From contig JAZBRS010000011.1 in NCBI GenBank assembly GCA_037176725.1, positions 3,286,001-3,350,000 of the forward strand: DNA of 64,000 bases. The letters are read 5' to 3'. This stretch comes from Posidonia oceanica. Taxonomy: Eukaryota; Streptophyta; Magnoliopsida; Alismatales; Posidoniaceae. The notes below the pieces were generated by a model. That model searched no databases and was not told the DNA's origin. It was given only the letters and a program-made list of their open reading frames with translations. Shown piece by piece: positions 22,162 to 33,700 of the stretch (its first letter is position 1; each line of letters begins with the position of its first letter). A program made the translations under genes and the position numbers.

Positions 22162-22817
22162 TGTAGTAATCCTGAATTCTGATCGTCCATGCACGATACC
22201 AAAGCTCGCGTGCACCGATCAAAATAGGCTCACTATATGCGATAGGATCCGAGGGAAGAAACTCGACTCGGAAACGCTGACAAAAAGAAAAGAAAAGAAA
22301 TGATAAGATAAAATCGGAGTCGCCACCAGGTCTATTGAATTGAAAGACAGGGAAAACCGAGGGTAAAGCATGAAAAGACATGCAAAATCGGATGCAAAGA
22401 GGGGGCAAAGGGATGCAATGCTAAGCTATGATGTGCTATGACTCATGCCTAGGATAAAGGAAAGGTCGATGCGAGCCAAGAGAAAGGGCAAGGACTCCTG
22501 TTACGCACGGGGAAGGCGTTAGGCACCCCCGATACGTCCAAGAGTCGGTCTTTCTTAGGCAATCTCGTGCTAATGCAGGGAAATGCTAGCCTAATGCCTA
22601 AATGCCATGAATGTCTACCTGCTATGCATGGGAAATAAACGTGCTATCTATGTGCTCAGCAACGCTGCTAGTGTTCCGAACTGGGCGGACCCTGGTTCGT
22701 GTGAACTCCTAGGCAGTAAGCATCATAGCCCTAATGCAAATGCAGGCGATAAAACAAAGCTGTGGGGAAAACCAGGCAATGCAAACGGCATGCAAGCGAT
22801 AAAGCAAAGCGGGTTTG

Positions 22818-23038
22818 GAAAATGGTGCGAAAGCGCGAAAAACGATGCAAGGCGTAGAAAATGATGCAAGGCACGGAAAACGATGCAAGGCGTGGAAAAC
22901 GATGCAAGACACGAAAAACGATGCAAGGCGTGGAAAACGATGCAAGACACGAAAAACGATGCAAGGCGTGGAAAACGATGCAGGGCACAGAAAACAGTGC
23001 AAGGCGCGGAAAACAATGCAAAACACGGAAAACGACGA
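22818..23038 (-). repeat. 19-bp tandem repeats in the 3' LTR of the outer element
   Basis: About eleven units have the core aaaacgatgcaaggcgtgg. Copies alternate between ggcgtgg and gacacg variants. The 5' LTR has a shorter version at 59568-59695. The inner element's LTRs have a related 31-bp array in the same place. ORFs across it are repeat translations. Confidence 0.88.
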
Positions 23039-23079
23039 GCAAAGCAAAATCAGCATTTTAAAACTGTGTCAAGCCAACT

Positions 23080-25255
23080 GCAAGCGTTGGACGCTGACAA
23101 CAGCGGCGTCCAACGTTGGACACTGCCAATGCTAGCGTCCAACAACTACTGGAGGCAGACAGCATGCAAGTTTTGGAAAAGGATGCATTCTAACTATATA
23201 TGGATGCATGCGATACAGATGCAGAAATGCAACTAAATGGGTGCATGACATGCAGGACTAACCTAGCAGAAGATCAGAAGCAGAATCAGAGCAAGAGGCA
23301 AGCTAGGATCAAGGACCAAAGCAAGCAGGGTGTTGGACGCCCTTGGGCATGACGTCCAATGTTAGACGCTAGAGAGACAGGAGTCCAACACAGGCCAGCG
23401 AGAAACAAAAGAAAAAAGCATACAAAAGACAAATAAAAAATGGGAACATGCATTTGGGCTACTGGAGATAAGCATAGGGCAAACATGCAAGCATGGAACA
23501 CAAAAGAAACCAAAGAAACATTACCTGCAGCATGCCAGGCCAGAGGCACAACCAGGACGTTGGATGCGAGCTAGGCCAGCGTCCAATGTTGGACGCCTTC
23601 TCCAGCAGCGTACAACTCCCTGGGAGGCACAAACACACAAAAGACTAGCATGAAAAATAGCAAATGAACTGAAGAAGCCATGGAATAATTGCAAAAGAAG
23701 CTAAATATGCATGGAAGCGCAGGAATCATGTAAACGGGGAAGATCAGAGCATTATGCAAGCATTTAAAAGCAAACAGAGGAGCAGGAACGTTAGACGCTA
23801 GAGACAGCAGCGTCCAACGTTGGACGTTGAAGCCTCCGGCGTCCAACGCCTACAAAATGCAAACCCACCTGTGCTAAGGAGGAGCTCAGCTCTAGACCCC
23901 ACCTATATGCATGCAAACTATTAAGACATGCCAGAACAGGAAAGGAGCATACACAGCAAGCATCTAATCCATGAGAAGCAAGTAAGAGGAAAGCATGCAT
24001 GGAAATAAAAGATAAAAAGGACTAAAAGAAATAACATGCAACTTAAGAGAAGGCTAACAATCCTAAGCATGGTTGCCATAGAGGCCAGGCATTACTAATC
24101 ATACACAGAACATGAATAGGCATCACAAATAGACATAGTGTAAGCATGGCAGCAAGCTATAGCTAACAGAGATGTTGGACGCTAGGTGAACCAGCGTCCA
24201 ACGTTGGACATGGCTCACCCAGGCGTCCAACGCAGGTAGATGGCAGATAGCATTAGGGCATGCAAAATGATTCAAGCAAGCATGGAATAGACAAGTAGGC
24301 ATGGCATAGCATCTGGAAACGCATAAAGAAGGCATGCAGCATGGATTTACAAAAAGAAACAAGCAATGGCAGAGCATGGCATAGCAGAAGCAAAGGCTAA
24401 GGAAAGTAGGGTGTTGGGCGCTGGCCTATGCCGCATCCAACGTTGGACGCACTAGCTGGTGCGTCCAACACACTGAACTCCCTTCTGGCCACAAATCGCG
24501 GCCAAAAGGAACCAAAACTTCAAGAAAATGCATGGAAACATTCAACCTAGCATGCATGAGCTACAAGGATGGAGAGCTTACCTGGTTGCAGCCTGGAACG
24601 GCGTGTCGACCTCCTTCACTGGCGCTGCGGAAGTGATGGCAGAGCTGACTCCGGTGAGGTCGTGCGGGCTGCTGGAAGCACGGGAGAGGGTGGCGAAGGG
24701 TCCGGGAGGAAGGTGGACACTTGGGCTTTGCTCTGGAGGTGGCGAATTGCCAAAGGAAGGGCTATGCTAGTCTGGGTGTGCTTGGGAAGAAGGGTGTTTG
24801 GCACTGGTTTTGTTCAATGGGTGCTTGGGTTTTGCTGCCGAATTGCAGCGGCTTGGGCGGGAATTGCAAGCGAATGGCAGAGGCTTTGAGTGTGCTGAGG
24901 CCACGAGGATGGCAGGAGGGGGCATGGGCATGCCAGAGGGCGGCGACGGAGCTGCTGGTGGCAGAGAATCCAGCGACGAATGGCAGTGAGGAGAAGAGAG
25001 AGCGGGAATAGTGCTGAGAGGGAAGGGATGGGTAGTAACTTGGCTTTGGAAGGTAGTGGATGGCATGGAGTGCGAGAGGGGACGGGTAGTAAGTGTGGGG
25101 AGGTGGTGGAGTGGATGGGCGGTGAACCGAAGGGGGCGGAGCAGCCACTACTGCAACCGAGCCATTGGACGCCGGGGCACGAGGCGTCCAACGTTGGACG
25201 CTAGCACAGGGCGCGTCCAATGTTGGACGCTGCCTATTCCAGCGTACAACACACT
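23080..25255. repeat. Seven twin-hairpin modules in the 3' LTR of the outer element
   Basis: Each module has GTTGGACGC, a spacer of 10-20 bases, then GCGTCCAAC joined to GTTGGACGC, a spacer, and GCGTCCAAC. It can fold as two adjacent hairpins, and its centre is the palindrome GCGTCCAACGTTGGACGC. Modules are near 23082-23143, 23332-23383, 23558-23610, 23788-23851, 24173-24233, 24411-24471 and 25164-25249. The sequence between modules is unrelated. Confidence 0.85.
24572..24588 (-). promoter_or_regulatory. Candidate 5' splice site in the outer element's LTR
   Basis: The minus strand reads CAACCAG/GTAAGCTC. The 5' LTR keeps it at 61227-61243. It lies in the same relative zone as the donor in the inner family's LTRs. 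A second donor-like site (ca/GGTAATG, minus) is at about 23517-23528. Confidence 0.4.
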
Positions 25256-25463
25256 CAGTTGGCAAAAGACTGCAAAAGGGCTTGGGCTTGGGCTAAAATG
25301 GTTTAAAAATAGGTGTAAAAAGGCTTGGGGTTTTGGGTAAGATTTTAGGCTAGGTTTTGGGGGTAGAAATGGGTTAGAAAAAAAAGGAGTGCCATTCTAG
25401 AGTCCACACGAGCCTGCAAGAGAAAACAACCAACTTCCGAGCTGTTAGAATGGGGTGTCTACA

Positions 25464-25480
25464 GATGCCCCTCCCTGAGT
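25464..25480 (-). other. Polypurine tract of the outer element
   Basis: Plus strand gatgcccctccctgagt gives CTCAGGGAGGGGCATC directly inside the 3' LTR, identical to the inner element's tract. Confidence 0.85.
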
Positions 25481-27058
25481 GAGGTCAAGCATAGTGAGAC
25501 CGCTGCTTAGGGTAGACAAGACACCCTACCTGACGCCAACAGGAGCGCAAATTGCTGTAGGCGTGAGTCACTTATCCGGCGGATGCACCGGAAATCATGA
25601 CTCGATGCCACAATGCAAATGCAGATGCAAGATGCTAATGCAATGCAATGCATGCTAATGCAGAAGTTAGTGCAAATGTTAGGTTAGATGTTAGTGCAGA
25701 ACTGGTATGCGATGCGAATGCCGACACTGAACTAGTATGAACTAGTGTGCGTGCGAGTGCTGTGCATGGGGAGATGCGCTGCATGGTGAGTGCTGGCACT
25801 AATGCCGATGCTGATGCATGGTGCTTGCTATGCTGCAGATGCTAATGCTTGCTGTGAGTGCTTGCTAATGCTTGTGAGTGCTAATGCTTGGGTGCTAATG
25901 CTTGAGTGCTAATGCTTGAAAGTGCTAATGCTGTGCGTGCTTGTGCTAATGCTGGGGCAGTGCAGAGTGATGCATGGAGAAGAAGCAGGGGGTTCTATAG
26001 TGCAGTGCGGCAAGTTGGCTGCTTGTCCAAGTTTGCGCAAAAGCTGCTCTGGGAGGGCTAACGCACTTGCCGTTTGGGCAGGCTGCTAGTCCAAGTGAGA
26101 CCAAGGGCCCTTGTCCATTCGGGACAAGTGAAACAAGCAGGAGCTTGCGAGGCCTCGAGAAGGAGAAAAGTGCTTGCCTCCAGGCGAGGCAGTAGACAGG
26201 CAGAAGAGGCAGAAGGGGCAATGCAATGTAGAGGAGGTCCTATGCAATGCAGAGGAGGTCCTAAGCAATGCAAGAAAGTGAATGCAAATGCAGATGAATG
26301 CAGACACTAGAATGCTGTGCAAATGACATGCCTACGCTAACGCTTACTGCGCTATGCTCCTCTGGGAGAAAGCGGGATGGTGCATGCACACGGAAAAGTG
26401 GAAATGCAATGCAATGCTGTTGCTAACCAATGCAGGTAGGCCAAGCAACGGGGGTGCCATTCGCAAAGCTCAGCTGTAGACGAATGGCAATGCAAGTGCA
26501 TGGGATACAGCAGAAAGTAAATATGCTAAAAGTAAAGCAGGGGATGTGCATGCAGCGGTGGGTACTAAAAGACCCGAGAAAGCAGAATGCGGAAAATTGA
26601 TGGAAGGACCACAAAGGAGCGGCAGCACAATAAGGGTACAATGCATGAGATGTTATGCAGTGGGATGCAAGGTATGCAGCGGAACGCCGGGCACGCGGAA
26701 CTGAGAAAGTGATCCTGGGTTACGCACTACTGCAAGCATCATCCTGAGCCGGCAATGCTATAAAAAGAAGCATGCGAGCGACGAAGATGCTGCCTTAGGC
26801 AATACGTGAACCTGGGGTTCGGATCCTAAGCGCGCGATGTTCGTGTAATGATGAGATGCAATACTAGGACTGACTCTACAAGGCATACAAAGGAGCTATA
26901 TGATGTTATGCAATGCGGATGCTGTGAAATGCAGTGTACAAACAATGGAATGCTGGGCACGCGAAACCGGGAAAACAATCCAAGTCGCACGATGTCCGGG
27001 CGATGATGAAATGCTAATGCCATGCAACAAAATACTATTATACTAAGATGGAATGGGT
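25481..27058 (-). other. 3' internal region of the outer element, low-complexity part
   Basis: ATGCTAATGC/ATGCAAATGC-rich repeats occupy 25610-25960. Around 26220-26270 a short direct repeat (gcagaggaggtcctat) occurs twice. Further AATGCAATGC sequence runs to 27040. I see no supported gene; ORFs are cysteine/histidine-rich repeat translations. Confidence 0.55.
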
Positions 27059-27720
27059 GATAGGTTAACGGACCTATCGTCGAATAGTTAGGGCTATCAG
27101 CCCGCAGGGAGTTAACCGACTCACCACCGGATAGTTGGGGCTATCAGCCCGTGGACGGTGACAGGCTAGCGAGTCTGTCAGGCAAGAGGGGTGATTACAA
27201 GTGGGACAGCTTGTAACCACGAATGCAATGGGAATACCATACCCGAAGGTGTGGCAGAGGTTCGTAGACGCTCTCGTAACAGTTAGGGATGTCAGCCCAA
27301 ATGCAGATGGAAATGGGATACCATAGGACAGCTAAATAAATATGCCCCTGGTATCGATGATTGATACCAGGGGGCAGCCGAAGCGCCCCTGGCATCAAAA
27401 TGCAAGGCGGAGACAACACTAACGGTCAGCCGAGTAGTTAGGGCTACCAGCCCGAATGCAGTGAGATGGATGTAAGGGCTCACCGTGCAAAGTGCAATGA
27501 CGGTGGGGGATGCAATGGAATAATGCAAATGCAGGGTGATAAGTTAACGAACTTATCGCCGAATAGTTGGGGATATCAGCCCGAATGCAATGCGGATATG
27601 CGGGATGACATTTTAACGGGCGTCAACCGAGCAGTTAGGGCTGCCAGCCCGATGCAGAGGAATGCAAAGTGATAGGTTAACGGACCCATCACCGAGCAGT
27701 TAGGGCTGCCAGCTCGAATG
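27059..27720 (-). repeat. Array of covarying hairpin pairs, first block
   Basis: Units alternate between two hairpins. Type a has arms GATAGG/CCTATC around ttaacgga, with other copies GATAAG/CTTATC and GACAGG/TCTGTC. Type b has arms ATAG/CTAT, GCAG/CTGC or GTAG/CTAC around TTAGGG, followed by CAGCCC. Arms change together, so pairing is kept. Units are near 27059, 27122, 27160, 27280, 27424, 27538, 27605 and 27670. Confidence 0.75.
27344..27375. repeat. Strong hairpin GCCCCTGGTATC / GATACCAGGGGGC
   Basis: Twelve-base arms are perfectly complementary around a seven-base loop. A third copy of the arm, with one change, follows at 27385-27396. The same hairpin occurs in the inner element at 39989-40025. 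Confidence 0.85.
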
Positions 27721-29159
27721 CAGAAATGATGCAGAAAGGAAACAGTAACCCATCGTGATAGGCGTGCAATGGTCTCAGCGCAGGCACGCTTCGCGGCATC
27801 ACGAGGTGACAAATGAGGTACATGCCGGTCATCACGGACCTATCCACACGGTGGGCGGCAAAATTTGAAAACCGCGGAGCCTTTGAGCGAGGTAGGCAAA
27901 AATGCTCGTCCTTGGCTCTAGTTTTCGAAAACAGGGAGAAGGGAAGATAAAGATATATTACAGCATGCATGTTTTGGTGGCTTTGGACTCAAAGCAGCTG
28001 TGCCATAAGGATGCTTCTGCGGTCCCTGACTCAGGAGATCTCGATCCTCGAGAGACGCCATGCCGTGTTGTGGTCGGTGGCTCTCTTTCTCACTCTTGGC
28101 TTGGGATGAGGCCTTGGCTTTGTAGAGTATAGCCTTTGGCTGCAGGGTAGTAGAAGTGTTGGATGCAGCTTCTTAGCCTCCGTCTCAATTCTTCGGAGAC
28201 CGACTACCGCTTTTGACGCTCACAGGATAGATCTTTCTTTTCCCCTCATGAGTGACTAGAGTTTCATCTAGCCTGCCAAGGGAGTAGAGATGTCTGCAGA
28301 GGAGATTGGAGCGTGCTGCTGCGCTCGGAGGGTGGGGCCAGGTCCTCCTGATAATGTATCTCGTGCAGTTGCCAGTGTGGCGCTTGAAGCTGATAGCTGA
28401 GGGGGCTTCGACGCTCGTCCGAGTCACTCCTCTCATGAGCGCCTTCTTTCTTCAACTTCTTTCTGTATTTTTCTTTTATGCTCAGCATGCATATCATGTT
28501 GTCATTTCTTTTGCTCACATGACCTCTATTCTTTTGGATATGCATGTCTTCGTCCTCTTCGGGTAGTAGTCCCGGATGAGGCATTGAGAGTTCGGCTGAT
28601 CGGCGTATACCCTCAGCCTCTGCAATGTGTCGACAGCCTTTGGCTATGCTCTGATCTCCTTTGGTCCTCTCCATGTCTGGTGGACTCTCTGGTTAAGGTG
28701 GATCTCGCTTTAAGAGCTTTTTAGGCTCAGCGAGTCGCTCTGTTCTGCTCTAGTCTCACTCTGTAGCCACATACAAGAGATGGCGCTGCTCGGGTGAGAC
28801 CTGCCTGAGACTGTCACTGCTTGACATCCTCTAGGCACTGCTTGTTTATCCAAGGCCGAGTTTCTGATTATACAAATGTTTGTGGGTTTTGTATATTTTA
28901 GTAGGGGAAAGGACACACATGTTTTTAGGTTTTGCATTGGTTTTGTATTTTTATGATTTTTGTTTAGGAAAACATAAAAGGGAAAACCAGCAGAAAGGCG
29001 AAGAAAATATTTTTGCTGTTTTTTATTTTCTTGATTTTTTTGGCTTTATGCTTTACAGGATGCAAGAAATGATATGTACATGCAATAAATGACAATGCAT
29101 GATGACAGATATGTGCAAGATGGATGGATATGCATGCAAAGTGATTGATATGTGCAGGT
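27721..29159 (-). other. Internal region of the outer element without a recognised gene
   Basis: Open stretches on the minus strand (28264-28674, 136 codons, charged and Lys/Glu-rich; 28185-28436) could be remnants of coding sequence, but I recognise no domain. The block at 28860-29060 is AT-rich with ttttggttttgt phrases. Confidence 0.35.
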
Positions 29160-29365
29160 GATAAGTTGATAGACTTATCACCGAATAGTTAGGGATATCA
29201 GCCCGAATGATAAGTTGACGGACTTATCGCCGAGCAGTTAGGACTGCCAGCCCAGTGATGATAGGTTAACGGACCTATCACCGAATAGTTAGGGGTATCA
29301 GCCTGATAATGATAGGTTAACAGACCTATCGTCAGATAGTTAGGGGTATCAGCCCAATGATAAAT
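29160..29365 (-). repeat. Array of covarying hairpin pairs, second block
   Basis: Four a/b unit pairs lie in tandem with a period of about 50 bp. Type a arms are GATAAG/CTTATC or GATAGG/CCTATC. Type b arms are ATAG or GCAG with their partners before CAGCCC/CAGCCT. The order a-b-a-b is strict. Confidence 0.8.
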
Positions 29366-29774
29366 GCATGCAGGAAAAAATGCAAGTTTTTAGGGTTTTT
29401 TGCTGTTTTTATGCTTTTTATGATTTTTGACATGGCAAGAAAACACAAAAAAACAAAACAAAACAAAACAAAAAGGAAAGACAATGCAGGAAACAAAAGA
29501 GAGGTAAGAGGGACTTACCTGTCAGCGACCTCGGGAGGGAGGTGCTGGGTCTGCCCCTACACTGCTGATGCTGTTGGCGAGATCTGCTGTCGATAGTGCG
29601 GGGAGCATTGGGGCTGCTAATGCTAGAGAAAGGGCTTACCTGGACGGTGTTGCGACTGAGCTTGCTATTGATTCGGCCATTGCGCTTCCGAGCGTCCCCC
29701 GGACAAACAGGGAGGGATAGGAAGGGGTGATTACGCCGATGGGATCGGAAGGACCCACCGGGGCAGAGCTGGAT
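29366..29774 (-). other. Spacer between hairpin array and gag remnant
   Basis: AT-rich sequence with an AAACAAAAC run (29440-29475), followed by GC-rich sequence in which ggacttacctgtcagcg (29511-29527) could be a minus-strand splice donor. No gene is recognised. Confidence 0.35.
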
Positions 29775-31967
29775 TCAAAGAAGATTGGGGTAAGCCACCG
29801 AGGTTCCGGCATCCACGGAGCCCACAGGCTCAGAAGAGGAAGGGCCAGCTACGCTAGGGTGTGCGAGTGCAGGTGCAGGTGTGTGAGCAGCCTCCTGCGG
29901 ACTGACGATGAGGATCCCGTTGTCAATCAGGTCCTGAACGACATCCCGGAGAGTGAGGCAATTATCCATCGAATGCCTCAGGGCTCGATGGTAATCGCAA
30001 TATTTGCTCGCATCGTACCACCTCGGAAGGGGATTTGGTGGCGGGCGAGTTTCTGAGAGCCTCAGAAGCAACACAACCTGGGGAAAGACGGCACTTAGCG
30101 GCTCACCAAGTGAGGTGAAGTCGCCCTTAGCACGGCGAACTCGTCTCTACCTAGGCTGTCGTCCTTGTTGAGCTGGCGCGGCGTGATGCACTGGCTCAAC
30201 GGTGACAGTGTGTGCAGTGGGTGCATAAATAGGTGCGGGCACTAGCGGAAAAGGGTCTGGCTGACTTTCTGCAAAGGCAGGCACCTCAGGAGGATCAGCG
30301 CATGCGACGGCGTGCTGCTCGGTGCAGTCGGAAGTGGAGTTGTTGTTGCTGTTGCTGCTGCGCCGATTGCTGGTGCTGTCGGCCTGCCTAGCCAATGTAG
30401 AAAGTGCGGGGAAATGCCCACTCTGCAGTGAGCTTTCCACGCAAGCGCCAGTCCTAATCAGCGATGCAAAACTAGTGATATGCGGGATGCAAAGCAGAGT
30501 CCCTGTCGCTGGCAGCGCCCCTTTGACGATCATCTCGATGGAATCCTCCTCGGATGGCCTATCTTTGACCTAGGCGGCTGTGGAGCGCCAGTGACCGACA
30601 TACTCCCCGAATGGCTCTTGGGGCCTCTGCCGGATGGTGACGAGATCCTCCCTCTTGGGGATCAAGTCGAGGTTGAAAGCATATTGCTCAAGGAAAGCCC
30701 GGGAAAGACCAGTCCAAGTCTGCACCGCAGCCGTGTCAAGGGACGTGAACCACCTGAGCGCGGGGCTGGTTAAACTCTTCTGGAATAGGCAGATAAAGAG
30801 CCTTTCATCAGCCTGAAGCTGAGAAAGGTCCCCGCAATATGCCTTCATATGCAAGATGGGGCAGCCTCTACCATCATATTTATCGAAGTCCGGGATGCGG
30901 AACTTCGAAGGGAGTACGGCCTTAGGAAAGAGACAGAGGTTGCGAAATTGATAAGGCTGGCGGTCTTGGCCTTGCACTTGACGAAGTGCTCTCTCTAGAT
31001 CACCCAACCTGGTAAGGAAGGCGTCAGAGGCTGCTGCTGGCGATGGTTATGCAGCAGAGGCAGGGACCACGTATGCTGTGCGGGTCGCGCGAGAGTGCTC
31101 CTCCGGATCCACCGTCACGCCAGCTGGTGTTGTAGCATGAGGGCTAGCATACCCATGCGAGGGTGCAAAGTGCGGTGCCATGTATGCAGGAGTCTGAACC
31201 TGATGCAAGGAAGATGGATAGATGATATGCTGTGCAGTGTAAGGCGTAGTGCGGGGGAGCAGTAGCTGTTGCACTGGCACGGTGCCAGGCAACGGGCCTG
31301 AGGGGTGCTGTGCTCCTGCCAATCCAAAAGACTGGCCACTAGAGAAAGAAGTTGCATGCTGTGCAAAGTGCTGTGCAGGTGCAGGAGGTCGATAATGCCC
31401 CCCCATCGTCGAGGCTATGAGGAGCCAGGGAGATGGAAAAGGCGGGGGTGCAGTGTAGTGCGCCTGCAGGGCTACAGAGGATGGCACCGAAACCTCAGGG
31501 GTTGGGCGGGAAGAGCAAGCCACAGTCGGGTCGAGTGCAAGAGCCATGCTTCGCAGCCTATAGGCCTTAGCCAATAAACGCTACGCTTGTGAGGCAGAGA
31601 AAGCATCGATCGACAGGCCGAGATGCAAAGAGGTGTCTGCCAGAGGAGGCGCGGAAACCAAGGAAGCAACAGGAGTGGATCCTACGCAAAGGACAGTCGC
31701 AGAAGGCTAGATTCCCGAGACGGGAAGGCCTTGGGATGGGACAGAGGGCGACGCTCCTGGAGCCAGAGTGGCGGTCACCGCGGCAGACTCGGTGACAAGC
31801 TCCAGGTCGGCTAGGGCCAACCCTTGATCCGGATAAAGGGGCTAGGAGGTCTCCTGCACCAGAAGTGGAGAGGAGACGGGGGATGCCAAAGCAAGGGAAG
31901 GAGAGACTGAAGTCGGCAACTCCCCTGACGCCAAAGAGGAAGGAGGCTCGCCGGTATGCTGGGCCAT
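29775..31967 (-). pseudogene. gag: Gag of the outer element, decayed
   Basis: Structural protein of the gag-only element. The ATG at 31965-31967 starts the same M-A-Q peptide as the inner gag. A proline-rich N-terminal region (31047-31574) is followed by the retrotransposon gag core in 30570-31007 (F-P-K...F-D-K-Y-D-G, then L-F-Q-K-S-L...W-F-T-S-L...F-L-E-Q-Y). A Ser/Asn-rich linker comes next, then a zinc-knuckle variant C-x2-H-x4-H-x4-C at about 29957-30000. Several in-frame stops and at least one frame change break it. The core is nevertheless better preserved than in the inner element. It ends near 29775 with no protease after it. Confidence 0.82.
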
Positions 31968-32846
31968 AGCGGACGGCGAGCAAAAGCAAACAGGTCTGCG
32001 GTTGAAGGCAGGGACACAAGACCTAAAGAGAGCTACTATCGGAGGCGACAGACAGCCCAAAGACAGAGAGGGACGCTCAGGATCCTAGCTGAAGGAATCC
32101 ACACCTACCTGCAAAACAAATAAACGCGTTAGAGGTTGGATGCAAAAAGAGTTATTAAGGGTGGCATGATGCAGATGAATGCCCTAATATGCGCTCTCTC
32201 ACCATGCATGTCCTGAGTAAATGACCTACCAGGACGCACTCAGGGGTAATGGGATTATGCAGACTCCAAGTTAGAAAAAAAAAGGTTCCCGTCTCGACCC
32301 TGCCAAAGCTTAGGTATAACGGGTGGTGCATTGGTGGCCTCGACCCTGCTAGAAGCATGGGTGGTACCCTCCAATAACACTGACGCGACCCCTAGACAAG
32401 GGGAGACAGACCGATCTACTCATACCACGCCAAAGCGTTGGGAGCAAGAGACCGGGACTATCCTTCTCAGACTGTGGGTTGACTCAGGTGAGAAGAATGC
32501 ATGCTTTCTAAATGCTGATGCAAATGCTTTAGAGCGTTTTACTTGTGTTTTATTAACCAGGGGAAAAATTGCAAGTTTTGGCTCTAGTTGTGCTTAGATG
32601 TTATTGCTTTGCTTTATTGTGGCTTTTTAGATTAAGCAAAAGGGAAGCAAGCAAGTTTCTACTATCCTAGGCATGGCATATGCGAATGGGAGAGAAAAAA
32701 GAAGTCATGGCATGCAAGCAATTCACACAACAAGGCAAAAAGCATGGGCATGGCATGTGCAAGTGTATGTGGTCATGATAGTGAAGAGAAAACACTTATC
32801 ATGTCAAAAGCAGGCATGCATGGCATGTGCGTGTGCAGTGGCATAG
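31968..32846 (-). other. Leader of the outer element, gag-proximal part
   Basis: It shares ordered blocks with 1-1130 and 51858-53063 (ctctctcaccatgcatgtcc, ggacaaggggagacagac, ccttctcagactg, gatgcatgctttcta). A minus-strand acceptor-like TTTGTTTTGCAG lies at 32109-32120, 142 bases before the gag ATG. The last five bases (CATAG) are the target duplication of the inner element. Confidence 0.7.
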
Positions 32847-33564
32847 TGTAGTAATCCCGGTGTTCAGATCGTCCATGCACACTGCCAAAGCACGCGTGCA
32901 CCGATCAGAATCAGGTTCACTATTAGCGGCTGTGTCCGAGAAGGAAAACTTGACTCAGAAACACTTAAAAAAGGGAAAAAAGAAAAGAAAGAAGAAGATA
33001 AGACAAATCAGAGTCGCCACCGTGTCTATTAAGTCGGAAGACAAGGAAAACCAGGGAAATGCGTGAATAAACACGCAAAACCAAGCAAAAGATGCAATGC
33101 AATGCAATGCAAAAGAAATGGGATGCAATGAGATGCAAATGATGTGACTCATGCCTAGCATAAGGGCAATACGGTCATTGTGGGCCAAGAGAAAGGGCAA
33201 GGACTCCTGTTACGTGCGGGGAAGGTGTTAGGCACCCCCGACACGCCCGAGAATCGGTCTTTCTAGGCTTACGCTCGCATACGTAGGGAAATGCATACTT
33301 TGAATGCCTAAATTCCATGAATGCCTAATTAGATGCTCATAGGTGTGCTCTAAGTGATGGAAGATGCACGCAAGGAATTAAACGTGCTATCTAAGCACCC
33401 AGCAACGCTGTCTGTGTTCCGAACTGGGTGAACCTTGGTTCGTGAGAACACCAGGCAGTAAGCATCACTGCCCTAAATGCAAATGCAGGCGATAAAACAA
33501 AACAGCGGTAAAACCAGGCAATGCATGTGACATGCAAAGGAAAACAGGAGCAAACACACAAAAC

Positions 33565-33700
33565 GGTGCAAGAAACGAAAGTCGGCATGCAAAACGGTGC
33601 AAGAAACAAAGCGGGCACACAAAACGGTGCGAGAAACGAAAGTCGACACGCAAAATGGTACAAGAAACAAAGCGAGCACACAAAACGGTGCAAAAGCAAG
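33565..33700 (-). repeat. 31-bp tandem repeats in the 3' LTR of the inner element
   Basis: Four to five units have the core aaaacggtgcaagaaac, followed by gaaagtcg or aaagcggg. The 5' LTR has the same array at 53785-53925. Confidence 0.85.

Larger units (their letters stand above)
22162..25463 (-). repeat. 3' LTR of the outer element
   Basis: Minus-strand start TGTAGACACCCC (plus end ggggtgtctaca at 25452-25463), minus-strand end GGATTACTACA at 22162. It contains the conserved ggcgttaggcacc block (22510), a 19-bp repeat array, and seven twin-hairpin modules. Terminal blocks resemble those of the inner element's LTRs, but the middle differs. Confidence 0.92.

Noticed and set aside
22709..23061. 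Long cysteine/phenylalanine-rich or lysine-rich ORFs around the 19-bp repeats
   Set aside because: They are translations of a simple tandem repeat and are open on both strands. The equivalent array at 6190-6495 behaves the same way.
24762..25265. Proline/serine-rich ORF of 167 codons on the minus strand (and 61215-61919)
   Set aside because: It lies inside the LTR, is interrupted differently in the two copies, and crosses hairpin modules. No domain is seen.
25600..25960. Satellite DNA
   Set aside because: The ATGC-rich repeats are irregular and occur at the same place in three elements, so they belong to the elements' 3' internal regions.
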